64,000 bases of DNA from positions 1,610,424 to 1,674,423 of the forward strand of contig VZTI01001286.1 in assembly GCA_013397865.1 (NCBI GenBank). Reading direction: 5' to 3'. Under the pieces are notes generated by a model. It was not told the DNA's origin. It did no database searches and was given only the letters and a program-made list of their open reading frames with translations. The position numbers and the translations under genes were made by a program. Below are positions 24,701-37,714 of this stretch, piece by piece (the stretch's first letter is position 1; each line of letters begins with the position of its first letter). The DNA comes from Struthidea cinerea. Lineage: Eukaryota > Chordata > Aves > Passeriformes > Corcoracidae.

Positions 24701-27700
24701 TGATGAAACACCACATAGGAAGAATTCAGTACAATATATGCTTGAGAAATACTTAGAAGTCAGAGTAAAACTTAGATTTAGTTGAAAAAAAGTTTGATAT
24801 TCTGTTCTACCAAATAGGAAGCATGTTTTTGCTGACCAGTTTGTTACCCTGGATTTAATCCCCTTCATTTATTCATATTAAAACTTCTTCAATATTCCTT
24901 AAATTGAGGTCTTCATTTTACTGCAAGTCAGTTTCAAGTCCAAATAACTTCTTAAGATTTCTCTGTCAGACATTTATGCATCAGTGTAAATGTTTTCAGT
25001 GTCCATTATTGTTTACAATATCTTCTAAAAAGCTTCAGATTACAATGATTTTACTTTTTACTTTATGCTTTTCATTTACTGTAGCAAACAGAAACTTCCT
25101 CTCTTCTCCTTACTTTTATTACACAGTGGAAACCTCTCAGTGATTGCAGGAGGAAGATAGGTCTGGAAAAGATACACCTCTCACTTGACTGTTGTAATAC
25201 GCCAGTACCCAAAAGGAGGTCTTTACACTTTCAAAAATTTTGTATTTGACCGCTTTCATGCTGTAGAATTCCAGAATGTCACGTATTCCTTTGGAAGTAT
25301 AAATAATGATGCCTACAGAGACTTAAACATTGACAAGAAGTTGAACAGTTGAGTTTCCACAACTCCTACTCACAACACGGACATCATAAGCATCTGCTTC
25401 ATGACACAGAAAGGAACAATAGAGAGCAAAAGAAAAGGAAGTAGCATTAGGGTCTGCCAGAAATGTCAGCTCTGTATATCTTATATCTACATAAGCCTCC
25501 AGAGTCCATTAACCAAACAGCAGCTGAACGAATACAGTTTACACAGATGCCTAGAGGAATACCCAGTGGTGGCTAGCAGTGATTCTGGGACATGAAATCC
25601 TGCCTGTTTGCTGTATCACAAAGAGAATTTTATGGGATTATGGAGTACAAGAGCTAGAGACATTCAATGAAACTGTCAAGGGGCAGGATTCAAAAAAAAT
25701 TTTAAAAAAAGGAAAAAGGCTAAAGATACACAAACAAACGTTTGCTCTTCCACATGGGCAGTTTGAATCACCTGCTCACAGATCGTATTAGTCCATTGTC
25801 TATACTACATTCATGTTAGACTGCTCCTGGCACAAACAAAATGGTCTCTCCTCAAGCAGTGTTTGGCAGTGGTTGGTGATTGGATTGGTTTATCGAGCAG
25901 GTCAGTGAGGAGCACGGACATGAGAGTGCAGTTTCTGTTTCTTTTTTTCCACACCAGTGATATTCTAACAAACCTTACATTTCACACATCTTTATGCCTT
26001 TCAATTCTATCTGTACCTGTATTTACCTCCTCCTTTCACCGTAAAAATTAACAGATTCCCTGTCATTATTTGTTTTTAATGCCTTTTTTCATGATGCGCT
26101 AACGATGAATTTTAAAAACTGCTAAAAATTATCACAGTGTTTTAAAAGGAAGAAAGGTAATGTTATTAAATTTCTGATATCATGGAGTAAATGGATGTGG
26201 AGAGAAAAAAAATTAATTTAAAAATTAAATAGTAAAATTTCTTTCTAGAGGTCTCATTTTTGTCATAAAACTATCACATTTTAAAGGTTGTCTTTAAACA
26301 CAGCTTATTATTCTATTTCATAATTCAACTTTTAATATTCTCTATCAAACCAAGCACATTATAGATTAGACTGCTTTATATTATAACATAAAGCCCTGTA
26401 AATTTTGTAGCAGTGACATATGAAGTTCACTCGAACTTATTTTTTTTTAAGTGAGTATTATGCTTTCCAGTTACCATTAGCTTGGTACATTTATTGTAAT
26501 TTAAACAGCAGAAAACAAAATATATTTATTGCAAGTTCTGACCCTTGTTTTCTACAGTGTCTTGCCATATCAGACCTGGAAAAGTGTTTACAATCTGACA
26601 AACTACCTCAAAATTTCCTCTAGTATACCTGGGAATCTAAGGAAAGTTGGTCCTCTGAAAGCACAGAGAAGGCTGCACTAACACAAATGAGAATAAGTAA
26701 ATTAAGGGGAAAACACATGAAAGATTGGAGATACAATACCAGAAGTAACAAGATTATATTAATATATTCAGATTATTGTTTTGCTTTTTCTTAACATTAA
26801 TACATTTTTAATCTGGGACGGAAATGGTCAACTGCAGCTGAGTCTCTAATGCCTCTGATGAAAATCCTCAGAAAGTATTGTATTTCTTAATATTTTTAAG
26901 TAAACCTAAGACTTTCCCTGAATGTGAAGATTTTTGTTTGGGGTAAGATTCCTGATATAAAAAAATTGCTCTGCAGCTATAGTTCTGGTTCCATGTTTGA
27001 AGTACATAAAATATATTTTATTAGAAATATACTCAGACATTGTTTGACAATTAAATCTTTGACAGCCAAGTGACGTGAACTTCTGACATCTATAAAATAC
27101 CATCAGTATTTCTCAGCATATTTTAAAAGGATTGAGATATTAATTGCTAAAAGCAATGATCTTAAGCTAAGCAGTTTTGAACAAAGATTTCACAAATAAT
27201 TATGACCCTTAAAACACTTATTTTTTGTTAGTACATAATGTAGTCAGGAGAAAATATAGTCATCGCACCCAAACTAAAAACTGCTCTTAATTAGTTATCC
27301 AAAACCCTTTAGACTCCTCAGATCAAAGCAAATATTGTTAAAAGTAAATTTTCAAGTCTGTTTGAATCCTTGTGCACTTTACTTTTACTATGATGTTTAT
27401 TCAAAATAAAAGGTAAATATTTATTTTCTTCTGTAGGATTCAATTATTTTCTAAAAGGAGAAATAAAATTATCTGGAGGAAGCCCTTAAATCTGCTTCTC
27501 CCATCACTGAAACATGAAAAAATAATGCTTGTATCAATAATATGGCCAACCAAAGGGGATTATTTTGTATAATGGAATTTTTCTTGTCTTTCTTTCCCAG
27601 ATAAGTTTAGATTTTGTTTCAGCTGCCAGTAAAATTCTGTGTCTAAGGTTATGAAGCAACTGTCAAACAAATAGCCCAATGTATTTTAACAGTTTTATTG

Positions 27701-29751
27701 TAAAGATTTTGTCCTAAAAAGATCTTTCTACATACTTGCTGCAGAGGAACCTGTGGTTAAAACCTTTCAGCAGCATTCAGAAGCTCTAGGTTTTTAACAC
27801 TTAACATTGGTACAACCATCCAAATGAGCCTTTGGAAGTCATGTAGGTCTGGGTAAATTCTCAGAAGCATTCTTTGCTCTCAGACATGCCTCAGGTTGAG
27901 CATGTGCTTAGGTGTTTCCCTATTTCATGGCCTGTGGTTCAGATTCTGAACTGCAAAAGAGACGTAGCAATACTTATTATACCTGTGAGAATAAGTCTGT
28001 CAATGCTTATTCAGTTACTTGAGTGACAGATCACTTAGATAATAAGAAAATACACAAAGTGGACAAAAACTGGCTCCTTTTGTTGGGTCTTGTTAAATTC
28101 CTGATAAGGATTAAAGTCATAGTGATAGATTCATAGATACCTCGCATTTCCTAATGTGACTAAAAGATCTGGGATCCCTTTATTATTTCATAAGTCGAAA
28201 TTCTTGCTTAGGTCAGTAGAGTGGTAGAAATTCTTAAAAGGCACAGGTACAAAAGCTATGCAATCAAAATCAGTTCTGACACCAAGAACACATCTTTCTC
28301 AATGAAAGCTGTGAATTACTCCATCTATACTCAGTAGTATGGGGGGAGGGCACTACGGTGTTCATCAGTTTTGTGGGTTTTTTTGCTGTTCCTTTCTGTT
28401 CCATCAGATGTATTGGATTTTATTTAAGTGTTTGCTTGGAATTCACATTTAGAGACGAGTATTGCTATCATCTTGAATTCTGCTTTATTCTAGGTCTAAT
28501 ATACTATGGACTGAAAAATTAGGAGTTCTGCTTGTTTTTCTGTTTTCAAGTGTATACTAGCAGAAGGAAGGGATCAGGTGTACTGTAATTCATATACATC
28601 CCAGTCATATATGCATCGGGCACCTGGAATCTGGTTACTCGTGGGTGGGAGCTCTGCACATTTCGGTCAAGGAGATTTGAAAGTTAAGTTAGAAAGAAAT
28701 GACATGTGAACACCAGATATGCTGTGCTTTTGATACAGTGTTCATATCATTGTTCTAGTAAATTTATTTCTATATATACTATGCTGAATTCCTAATATTG
28801 GCCATCTGGACTAAAAAGCCTATTAAATATGAGTATATGATGGACCTGGGAGTAAATTACTTTGGGGAGTTTTTGAATTGTCTATTTCTCTCATGGAAAA
28901 CACAGAACATTTGTGTTTTGCTCTGAGATCTGACAGACACATACATTTATTTATCGTGAATGATGCTTTTAAAATTGCAAGCTAGATTGCCCAGTATTAT
29001 AGGGAATGGTTTTGTATAGAGCAGTCAAGCATAAGGAAAACAAATATAATGAAAATGAAAATGTTAGCCACTGCTATTTTGCACAACTCCCCTAAAGAGG
29101 ACAAACAGTTTTCTGAACACTAGAGGACTTCGAAGGGCCTACTAAACAGTAATGTTGACAAAACAATTCCTTCACTTTTCATAGACTTGAAACTGGGATT
29201 TCTGTTCCTCTGTAAGCCTACTGTGTTCTTATTTACCTATATTGATCCAAAACTTTTTCAATTTTAGAGCTAGAATCCTTTTAACTCTGTCTTCAGATTG
29301 ACTCACCACCACCAGTATTAACAGCTGAGTAGGTTGCTATATTTCACCTAAAAACACTTCATCACATTTTTCTATTGCCCATACGACAGAAACCCCAAGA
29401 GCTTACTGCAGCAGCGCTGCTATGGACTGATCCTATGAAGTACTAGGTATCCCTTGGCAAGGTGCTCAGCATCCACAAAGCCCATGGGCTGAACGACATT
29501 CAGCATCTATCAGAATCAGGTTCTTTGCCCTTAAAGTTGCAGCTTTTCAGCAGAATGAAGGCATATTGTCCTTGAGCTATAATATTGCTCCATAAAAGAA
29601 ATTCTGGAAAAGAATTTTAGCATTTGAAATGATAATAGTACTAATGACCTTTGAGTTGTTATTTATTGCACCTATTTGCACTGAAATAATAACTTGTACA
29701 GTAAGCTGTGTTTAGATCAGCATAACCGTCTGTAGCTGATGTACCTTAGAG
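21748..29751. other. Unique AT-rich non-coding stretch
   Basis: The interval is 8 kb without a recognised gene or mobile element. A small stem (GGTGTCC with GGACACC) sits near 23334-23356. Adjacent short frames at 25401-25595 and 25579-25791 on the plus strand have no recognisable family. Confidence 0.6.
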
Positions 29752-29756
29752 GAGGG
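29752..29756. repeat. Left target-site duplication (GAGGG)
   Basis: GAGGG lies immediately left of the TG start of the LTR and is repeated exactly at 30678-30682 immediately right of its CA end. Confidence 0.88.
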
Positions 29757-30677
29757 TGTTGGGGGTTTGGGAGTTCACCTTCTGTTTTTTGTCTTTTCTC
29801 TTTTGGGGAATTTTTCTCCCATGCATGTACCCCAGCAACAAATTGCTGGGTCTTTGGGAGAAACACTGGCCACAGTGGGAGGGGTCCGGGGAGCCACCCT
29901 CTTTCACCTGGGCTGGCTGGCAGTGAGTGCTCTCGGCGTTCGTCCGGAGGGAGAGAGGCTGCTGTCCGTCCCGCTGCTGCAGGCTTTCCAGCTGCCTTTC
30001 TTCTACCGGAGAAAACCCGGGATTCCCAAACCCGCCTTTCCCTGCCCTGTCTGGAGCCGGGCTGCAGCCGCGGAGCCTTCGCTACATCGTAGCTCCGCAC
30101 GCCCTGCCTGCCGAGACTCCCGGGGTTCCTGCTGCACTCCGGAGTTTGATACATCTCGTCTGCCACCCGGGATCTGCTCATCTCTGCTGCTCCAGCCTGC
30201 TGTTCCCGAGGGTCCGGCCGGGCACCGGGATCAGCTGCCTAGGGGGTTTGTGAGGCCTTTGTTCCATCCCTTCCCGGCCCGGCCGAGCCGCCATCACCGC
30301 CTGCTCCCCGAGCCCGCTCCGGAGCGCCCCCTGCAGCCGCGGGGGAACCATCGCACCCGCCCCGCTCACCGGGAGCCGCCAGCGCCCCTGCCGGCTGTGA
30401 GCGGAACTGCACCCACGGGGAAAGGGCCCGACAGCCGAGAGAGGCTGGCACTGGGTTTGTGGTGCTGTTCGCTGTCACTGCCACAGTTATTGTTGTTCTT
30501 TTGCCTTGTTATACATATATATATTAGTAAAGAACTGTTATTCCTACCCCTCATATCTTTGCCTGAAAGTCCCTTAATTTAAAAATTATAATAATTTGGA
30601 GGGAAGGGGGTTACATTTTCTATTTCAGGGGAGGCTCCTGCCTTCCTTCACAGACACCTGTCTTTTAAACCAAGACA
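29757..30677 (+). mobile_element. Complete solo LTR of an avian ERVL-type endogenous retrovirus
   Basis: The element is about 921 bp, starting TGTTGGGGGTTTGGG and ending AAACCAAGACA. The ends are imperfect inverted repeats. It is flanked by a perfect 5-bp duplication, the length typical of ERVL-type integration. The 3' part (about 30535-30677) matches a block I recognise from LTRs common in songbird genomes. The middle (about 29930-30480) is strikingly G+C- and CpG-rich compared with its surroundings, as expected of a promoter-bearing LTR. No internal retroviral sequence adjoins it, so it is a solo LTR, presumably left by recombination between two LTRs. A 271-codon frame and several overlapping frames inside it on both strands are composition artefacts and not genes. 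Confidence 0.9.
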
Positions 30678-30682
30678 GAGGG
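30678..30682. repeat. Right target-site duplication (GAGGG)
   Basis: This is an exact match to 29752-29756 and confirms the right boundary of the solo LTR. Confidence 0.88.
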
Positions 30683-31744
30683 CCAACAACTTTTTATGGC
30701 TTTTACTGCAATTTAGAAAGAAAGAGATAAAACTATTTCCTAGGGCAGTTTGTTTACCACAAGGGGAAAAGAAACCCTAAAGGCAAGTCCATCAAAGTAT
30801 AATTTGCCCAGAGAGCTCAAAATGGAAGGTAAAGAAACACAGCTATTTTGTAAATAAACTATGTTTAAGGTGCAGAAAGAACTGAAAAGAAAAAAGAGTT
30901 TGCTCTGTAAGAAGAAATTAAATTTTATTATTGTTTACCAACATATCTGCTGATTTTATTTTGTCTTGATCACAAAGTTGTGATATTGGACTATCATAAA
31001 TTTTAAATGGCAAATTTTCTTTATGGTTTCAGTAACAAAAATTTTTTATAAGAACTGTGTTGAGTATCACAAAGAATTTTGTAATGCAAATAATTTAATA
31101 TCAAGCTCCACATGAGTTTGTCCACTTACAGCCAACTTTCACATCCTGAAGTCCTCTTCAGGTGTTGTAGAACTTTTCCAGAGTATGATCAAAAAATTCT
31201 TTCTGTTCCAGCACTGCTGTCCACAATGTATTCTCTGAACACTTCTCAGAAGATATATTTGACTGTTGATACCAAAGATTCTTTCACAGATTATGGATCT
31301 TAACAGAAAATTAATTTTGAAGGACTGAAAAATATCTGAATAGCCAGATCAAACCTGGATCTATACATGCTATTGTTGGCAAAATGTGTCTGCAGGTCTC
31401 TGGATCCATAGATAATACCTCCTTCTCTCCCTATCAATATGATAGTCTGCTGTGGCAAATCACTGCTTAGGGTGGCCAGGCAGAGGGATCCTGTGATTTT
31501 CAGTATAAAAAATATTTTGAGCAAGACTGAAAAAGACCTTTAATATATATCCAAAACAAATTATCAACCTCTACTGATCTGTCATGTTTTGGTTTTCTTT
31601 CTTGTTTAATTATCTTTACTAAATTCTGCAATTTTTTATCGCACAGACCCATTTCTGAATCACAGCATGAGGTATCTTCTAAATGGCAATGGCTATTGGA
31701 TAAAATTGTCACAGTGGCATCTCATTAATAACCTTATTATAAAT
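30683..31744. other. Unique AT-rich non-coding stretch
   Basis: Nothing recognisable was found in this interval. Short frames of 63-74 codons have no identifiable product. Confidence 0.6.
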
Positions 31745-31808
31745 AACAGAATATTCTGAGTTGGAAGGGACCCACAAGAATCACTGAGTCCAGCTCCTAA
31801 GTGAAGTG
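31745..31808 (-). mobile_element. CR1 retrotransposon 3'-end fragment
   Basis: Read on the plus strand it contains GTTGGAAGGGACCCACA followed by an ATCACTGAGTCCAGCTCC-like block. This is the reverse complement of the conserved CR1 3' untranslated region. Only about 64 bp remain. It is 5'-truncated, as CR1 copies usually are, and the terminal octamer repeat has decayed. Confidence 0.8.
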
Positions 31809-34800
31809 GCCCAGTTGTAGCAGTTTAATATGATATACCTCATCAAAGATATATAATTGTGTTTCACACACGAGGAATGAGGAAGAGGAGCTTTCCTATG
31901 CTGATTGAGATGTAGATATCTGAAAGCTCATATTGGGCAACTCTTGCTGTGCTCCTGGAACAGCAACACGTAGGCTTTTCTTAGTGCATTAGCCATACTT
32001 CTAACATACGCAGGACAATTTTTTCCAAAGGTTCAGTGTGACAGTACTCTATATGCTAAACTTTCTTCCCTCTTCCATTTACATCCAGTACAATGTTACA
32101 CTTTTAATCTTCAAAGCTCTGTCAATATGGCTTTAGGCTAGCTCAGTGATTGCCTGCCACAGAACAATATGACTTTCCAGACAGTGATTTAGGAAATATG
32201 TGGTTTTAAGGGTGCAAGGATGAGCCTCGGCAGAGTTAAAACTGAATTCAGAATTTTCTCTTTGTACATCGAACACATTTGAAGAAGAAATGAAAATGAC
32301 CTCTATAGTCTCCAAAACTGAGTGCCAAGGCTCAAATATTTACAGTCTCCTTTTCAAATTTATATCTTATTTGGGCAGGAAATATCTAGAACTTTCCAAA
32401 ACCAGTGTTGCGGTAGGAAATGTTTTGGGAGCCTTTTGATTGTTTGTGTATTTGTTTACTTTCTCAACTTTAACTAAGACTTATTTAGTCTTTTAAATTT
32501 GTATCCTTTTCCAAACATATAGGCACAGAAGAGCTCCCCACAGAAATGGGATTTATGATACTCAGCTCTCTTACAATTACTGACAAAATTTCAAAACTTT
32601 TCTAGCACTGCTTATCTCTACAGATCTAATCCTGATAGAATGATTAAAAAACCCCTATTGACTACAGGTAATATTATCATTAAAGATAGCTGGACAGATC
32701 TTACATATAATACAGACGATCACTGTAAGGAAAACATTATTATACTGTGTTTCATATAAAACTATTACAAAAAATCAAATTAAATATATTTTTGAATCTT
32801 TGTGTAATGATTTAATTAAGGCAGAAGAAATGAATGACTGCTTAAGGATGAACCATCTAGAAAACTAAAATTGGCACATGTCATATATTCCATGTTTTTT
32901 CCAGAAAACATGTAATAGTGACATGATTTTAGCAGCCTTGAAAGAGGTTATAGTAGAGTATCTGATATAAAATGCAAATATTATTTAAGTTACACTGGAA
33001 GAAATAAGCTGAGCAATATATAGTGCAATTGATGCAGCTATGGTTCTCATAAAAACATAGAAAAAGGTGAATACCACGGAATTTATGTATGGTATGATCA
33101 TGCTGAAAATGATCCCTGGTTTTCTGCAAGAGTTCAAGCAAGAACTGAAGAGTGGGCTCAATCATTGGAAAACATTATTTTTAGACCACCCTACAGCCGA
33201 GATTGCACTCATTCTTTTGCACTAGTCTGGTGCCTGTTCCACCAGAATTAGAGTTCACCTGGACCTTTGTTTCACTCATTGGGTTCAAATAAGGCCTTAC
33301 TGAGCAGTTAAAAGGTAGCTGCTTAGTTATCAAGTGCACAAGTAGCAGCTGACAATATTAATACCTCCATGATTTAGGTATCAGACAGACTTCAACAGGC
33401 AGTCAGTTAAGGCACTGAGAACAGGAGGCCATTCTGTAGGTGGTGTGTTACATCAAGTGGGTCCTTGTACAACTGAGCATTGGTGGCTTTGGAGTAGCCA
33501 AATTTAGATTATGAAAGAGGTCGTAACTGCCTCTCCCTATAATATGACTCCATGGGCATAATGGTGATCATCTGCAGCAAAAAAGTTAGGTGTTTATAGT
33601 GTTCTTGTGACGCTAAAAAGAAGAGATGACAAAATTATTTCTTCAGAAAATAACAAAGAGAGAAAATGGCTTGAAGATAATGAATGAGTATTGTAGCGTT
33701 AATCTATGCTGTATTTTAAAGCTAATTAGCAATGTGATTAAAGAGTTAATTAAAGGTAAAATGTTTCTCCAGTAAATTGTTTTGTGCATCTGATAGCATG
33801 AGATATGCCACTCAGACACTGGTTTACCATAAAGCCTGTAAGTTTATAGCCTGCTTAGAACATTTGTAATCATCTGTCTAATATGTTTGAGTATTACTAA
33901 ACATGACTCCTTAAAAGTTACTCTTACTTGAATAAATGTCCATTGGTTTTGTAAACTGCCTGCTTCTAAGTCCAGACTCGGGCTGATGAATGCCAGGATT
34001 GTTATTTCTGAAACAAGCAATATAGCTATGACTTCAAGGAATGAAGCAAATTTTCTTTTTCCACCACTCTAAGTTTGTCTGATCAAAGCAGCACTGAGTC
34101 AGATCAAGCAGATTGGTACTAATGTCCTTCTTTCCAGCCAGTTAACTGGTGTTGAGTGACTCTGGGGAAGGTGGGAATGGGATGTGATTAATTATTTTGT
34201 TGTTTTTTGGTAACATGCAACAATAAAGTAGGTGAAATCTGTTAGCAGAATTCTTTAGCTTGCATGTATTGAACTAATAAAGGGGCCCCTGGGTAAAGTC
34301 AGTTTGTGCATCTTTGTGGTGTATTTTGCTTTTTTACTGCTCCATAGACTTTCTGCTACAGAAGGTTAAGAAAATAGCATGACTGTCTTGGGTCAAGTTA
34401 AACATAATACAAAAGCAAAAGGCTCCTCATCTGCACCACACCAATGGTTTCTGTTTTCAGACAGATCTACTCCCTGTTCATAGCCGCAGAAAAATGTGAA
34501 CACATATTGGGGAAGACAAATCTTTCTTTGCTGTGATCCACATCATCAACAGAAATAAAAAAAATTGAAAAAAAAAGAAGAAAAAATTACAAAAGCAAAA
34601 GAAAAGTGTCTCAAAGAGCCCAAAATGGTCATTTAATATATCTAGTTGCCAAAGAAAGTCCAACTCTTCAGAATTTCTAGAGAGACTTTTGTTGCAACAT
34701 CTGGGTTCAAAATTTGGAAATCCTCAATACATTGGTGTCTTCAGCCCTATGTGGAAATCTGACAAGACAAAGTAGAAAATGCACAGGTATTTCAATAAAT

Positions 34801-35512
34801 AAATCTCTTTTCCACAAATGTATTCATAACTATTAAAATTACTTGTCTCTGATTTGTTAATTTGTGTTCGTTAATAAAATTTGTTATGCCACGTGGTTGA
34901 ATTCTGCCTTCTACACCTACATTCTCTTTGAATTGTTAACTCATTATTTTTTACTCCTTCATTGTAGCTAGACCTCATTGTGCTGCAACTGTCTCATTAG
35001 TGTGTTTCATGCTCATACTTGTTCCTTCCAAGGTAAAATTGCTGTGATAGAATCAGATATTTTCAGTTATTTATGTTCTTCAATGAATGTCTTTCATAAA
35101 AATTGGTCATATGCAGCAAGAAATTTCATTTTCTTGAAGTTAAAATTAAGTCTGGATGGAATGTTCCAAGTCAGTTTGATTAGTGTAAATGCTGTTACTT
35201 TATCTCAAAATATTTTCACTATTTGTTATTTTAAAAGTGAAAACAAAGCAAAACCAAACAAAAAGACCACAGCAAAACATAACAAAACCACTTGAATATC
35301 AAACTACATCAAACAAATATTATGGATCATAGTACATAAAACACAAAGTTTTCAGTGTGTCACACGACATGATATTCTTCCCAGTGTTTTTAAAGCAAAT
35401 ATTCAATAAATATTCATTTTTCTGTGAAGGAATGCTGCAAGTATTGATGCTTAGTGATACAAGCAGCTAATCTCATCTTGGTCTGAGTATAGGTCAAGTA
35501 AGGAGTAAAGTC
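31809..35512. other. Unique AT-rich non-coding stretch
   Basis: No gene was recognised. An A-rich tract lies at about 34555-34605. AATAAA-type motifs occur by chance in the AT-rich background. A 105-codon plus-strand frame (34978-35295) ends in Lys/Thr/Asn-rich low-complexity sequence and has no recognisable domain. Confidence 0.6.
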
Positions 35513-37451
35513 ATGCTTTTTAACTTTAGGAAGATAGATTTCCAGCTCTTCAGGGAGATTGTCAGTGGGATCGCCTGGAAGACTGCCCTTGGGGACAAGG
35601 GAGGGGAACAGAGCTGGAAGATTTTTAAAGAAGTATTCCATAGAGCACAAGAGTTAGCCATTCCCGGGAGCAAGAGACTGGGCAAAGAAGGCCAGAGACT
35701 GGCACGGCTGTGTAGAGAACTGCTGGCCAGGGCAAAAATCAAATGTCATGGAAGCAAGGACAGGTAACCTGGGAAGAGTATAGAGAAATACAATTGTGAA
35801 AGGGAGGGGGTGAGGAAGTTCAAAGCAAAACTGGAACTGAACCTGGCAAGGGACACAAAGAATAACAGGAAGGGCTTCTACAGGTATGTTTAATCTGAAA
35901 AAGGAAGGTCAAAGAAGGTTTACCCACTCTGGTGAACAGCAGTGGTGAATGGGTAACAACAGTCAAGGAGAAGGCTGAGGTACTTAACGAATTTTTTGCC
36001 TCTTTAATGACAAACTCCCATCCCACACCTCTTGAGTGGATGGGGACAAGATGGGAACTGGGAGAGTAAAGTCCCCACCATTGTAAACAACGATCAGGTT
36101 CATGACCACCCAAGGAACCTGAATGTGCACAAGTCTATGGAACCCAACGAAATACATCCCAGAGTCCTGAAGGAGTTGCCTGATGTAGTTGCCAAACCAC
36201 TCTCCATGACATTTGAGAAGTCATTGCAGTAAGGAAAAGTCCTGGGTGGCTGGAAAAAGGGGAACATAGTACCCATCTTCAAAAAGGGAAGAAAGGATGA
36301 TCCTGGCAAGTAGTGAGCTGTCAGCCTCACCTCTGTGCCTGGGAAGATCATAGAACAGATCCTCCCAGAAAATGTGCCAAGGCACATGGAGAACTGGGAG
36401 GTGATTTGAGACAGCCAGCAGGGCTTCACCAAGGGCAAATCCTGCCTGAAAACCTAGTGGCCTTCTATGCTGGAGTGACTGCATTAGTGGATAACGGAAG
36501 GACTACGGATGTCATTTATCTGAATTTCTGTAAAGTCTTTGACACCATCCCCCCAATATCTTTCTCTCCAAATTGGAGAGTGATGGATTTGACAGGTGGA
36601 CTGTTAGGTGGATTAGGAATTGGTTGAATGGTTGCATCCAGAGCGTAGTGGTCAATGGCTCAGAGTCCCAGTGGGCATCAGTGATGAGTGAAGTCCCTCA
36701 AGGGTCCAAATTGGGACCAGTGTTATTTAATATCCTAATTAATGACAGAGGGATTGAGTACACCATCAGAAAATTTGCAGATGGCACCAGGTTTAGTGGT
36801 ACTGTTGCCACACCTGAAGGATGGGATGCCACCCAGAGGGACAAGACAGGCTTGAGAAGTGGGCCCATGGGAATCTCATGCAGTTTAACAACACCAAGCA
36901 CAAGTACTGTAACTGGGTCAGGGCAACCCCTGGTATGGGGTTGGGTGTTCTCAGTCTGGATGAACAGGTTGACAGCAGCCCTGCTGAGAAGGACTTGGGC
37001 ACATCAGTGGATGAGAGGCTGGACATGACCCGGCAATGTGTGCTTGTAACCCAGAAAACCGATTGTACCCTGGGCTGCATCAAAAGCAATGTGGCCAGCA
37101 GGCTGAGGGAGGGGATTCTGCCCCTCTACTTATTCTGCTTTGGTGAGAGCCTGCCTGGAGTGCTGCATCCAGATGTGGGGTCCCCAATAAAGAAAGGACA
37201 TTGATCTGTTGAAGCAGGTCCAGAGGACTTGGCGCAAGTTGATTAGAGGGAGGGATTACCCCTCCTATGAGGAAAGGCTGAGGGGATTGAGATTGTTCAG
37301 CCTGGAGAAGAGAAGGTTTTGGGGTGACCTAACTGTGGCCATCCAGTGCTTGAAGGGAACTTACAGGAAAGATGGGGCAAGACTATTTGCAAGGGCATGT
37401 AGTGGCAGGACAAGAGGGAATGGGTTTAAACTAAGAGTAGCTTTAGACTAG
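35513..37451 (+). pseudogene. CR1 ORF2 reverse transcriptase remnant
   Basis: The decayed coding part of the CR1 element. Recognisable blocks in order: the linker (35513-35767), the early reverse transcriptase with HPRVLKEL (about 36150-36180), motif A around DVIYL (from 36508), the VPQGS block of the palm (about 36696), motif C (36774-36785) and the C-terminal MTRQC region (about 37024). The reading frame changes several times between 36232 and 37209, so frameshifts and stops prevent a continuous product. In motif A the position normally holding the catalytic Asp reads Asn (AAT, 36523-36525). In motif C, FADD has become FADG (GGC, 36783-36785). Both metal-binding residues are therefore lost and the enzyme would be inactive even without the frameshifts. 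The motif expectations come from knowledge of LINE reverse transcriptases. Confidence 0.9.
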
Positions 37452-37626
37452 ATACTAGGAAGAAATTCTTTACTGGGAGGGCAGTGAGGCACAGCGACAG
37501 GTTGACCAGAGAAGCTGTGGATGCATCATCCCTGGAAGTGTTCAAAGCCAGGCTTTGAGCAACATGGTCTAGTTGAAGGCAGAGCAGTTGAAACTAGATC
37601 TTCAGGGTTCTCTTACAACCCAAACC

Positions 37627-37642
37627 ATTCTATGATTCTATG
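37627..37642 (+). repeat. CR1 terminal octamer repeat
   Basis: ATTCTATG occurs twice in tandem, the characteristic 3' terminus of avian CR1 elements, and it fixes the 3' end of this copy. Confidence 0.95.
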
Positions 37643-37714
37643 TTTTTGTGGTCTGAGGTAGCAAATTCCTACCTATCAGGACAAGCAAAGTGATTTAACA
37701 TGTTTATTTCACGT

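Larger units (their letters stand above)
35513..37642 (+). mobile_element. CR1 LINE retrotransposon, 5'-truncated
   Basis: This is about 2.1 kb of a CR1 non-LTR retrotransposon in plus orientation. It begins in the region joining the endonuclease and reverse transcriptase of ORF2, runs through the reverse transcriptase and the C-terminal part, then the 3' untranslated region. It finishes with the diagnostic ATTCTATGATTCTATG at 37627-37642. A full CR1 is about 4.5 kb, so ORF1 and most of the endonuclease are missing. This is the usual result of incomplete reverse transcription during insertion. CR1 normally leaves no long poly(A) tail, consistent with the octamer end seen here. Confidence 0.95.

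Noticed and set aside
29767..30582. A 271-codon plus-strand open frame, the longest in the window, with overlapping frames on both strands
   Set aside because: It lies wholly inside a solo LTR with defined ends and a target duplication. Its Pro/Arg/Leu-rich composition follows from the G+C-rich LTR sequence, and it has no domain.
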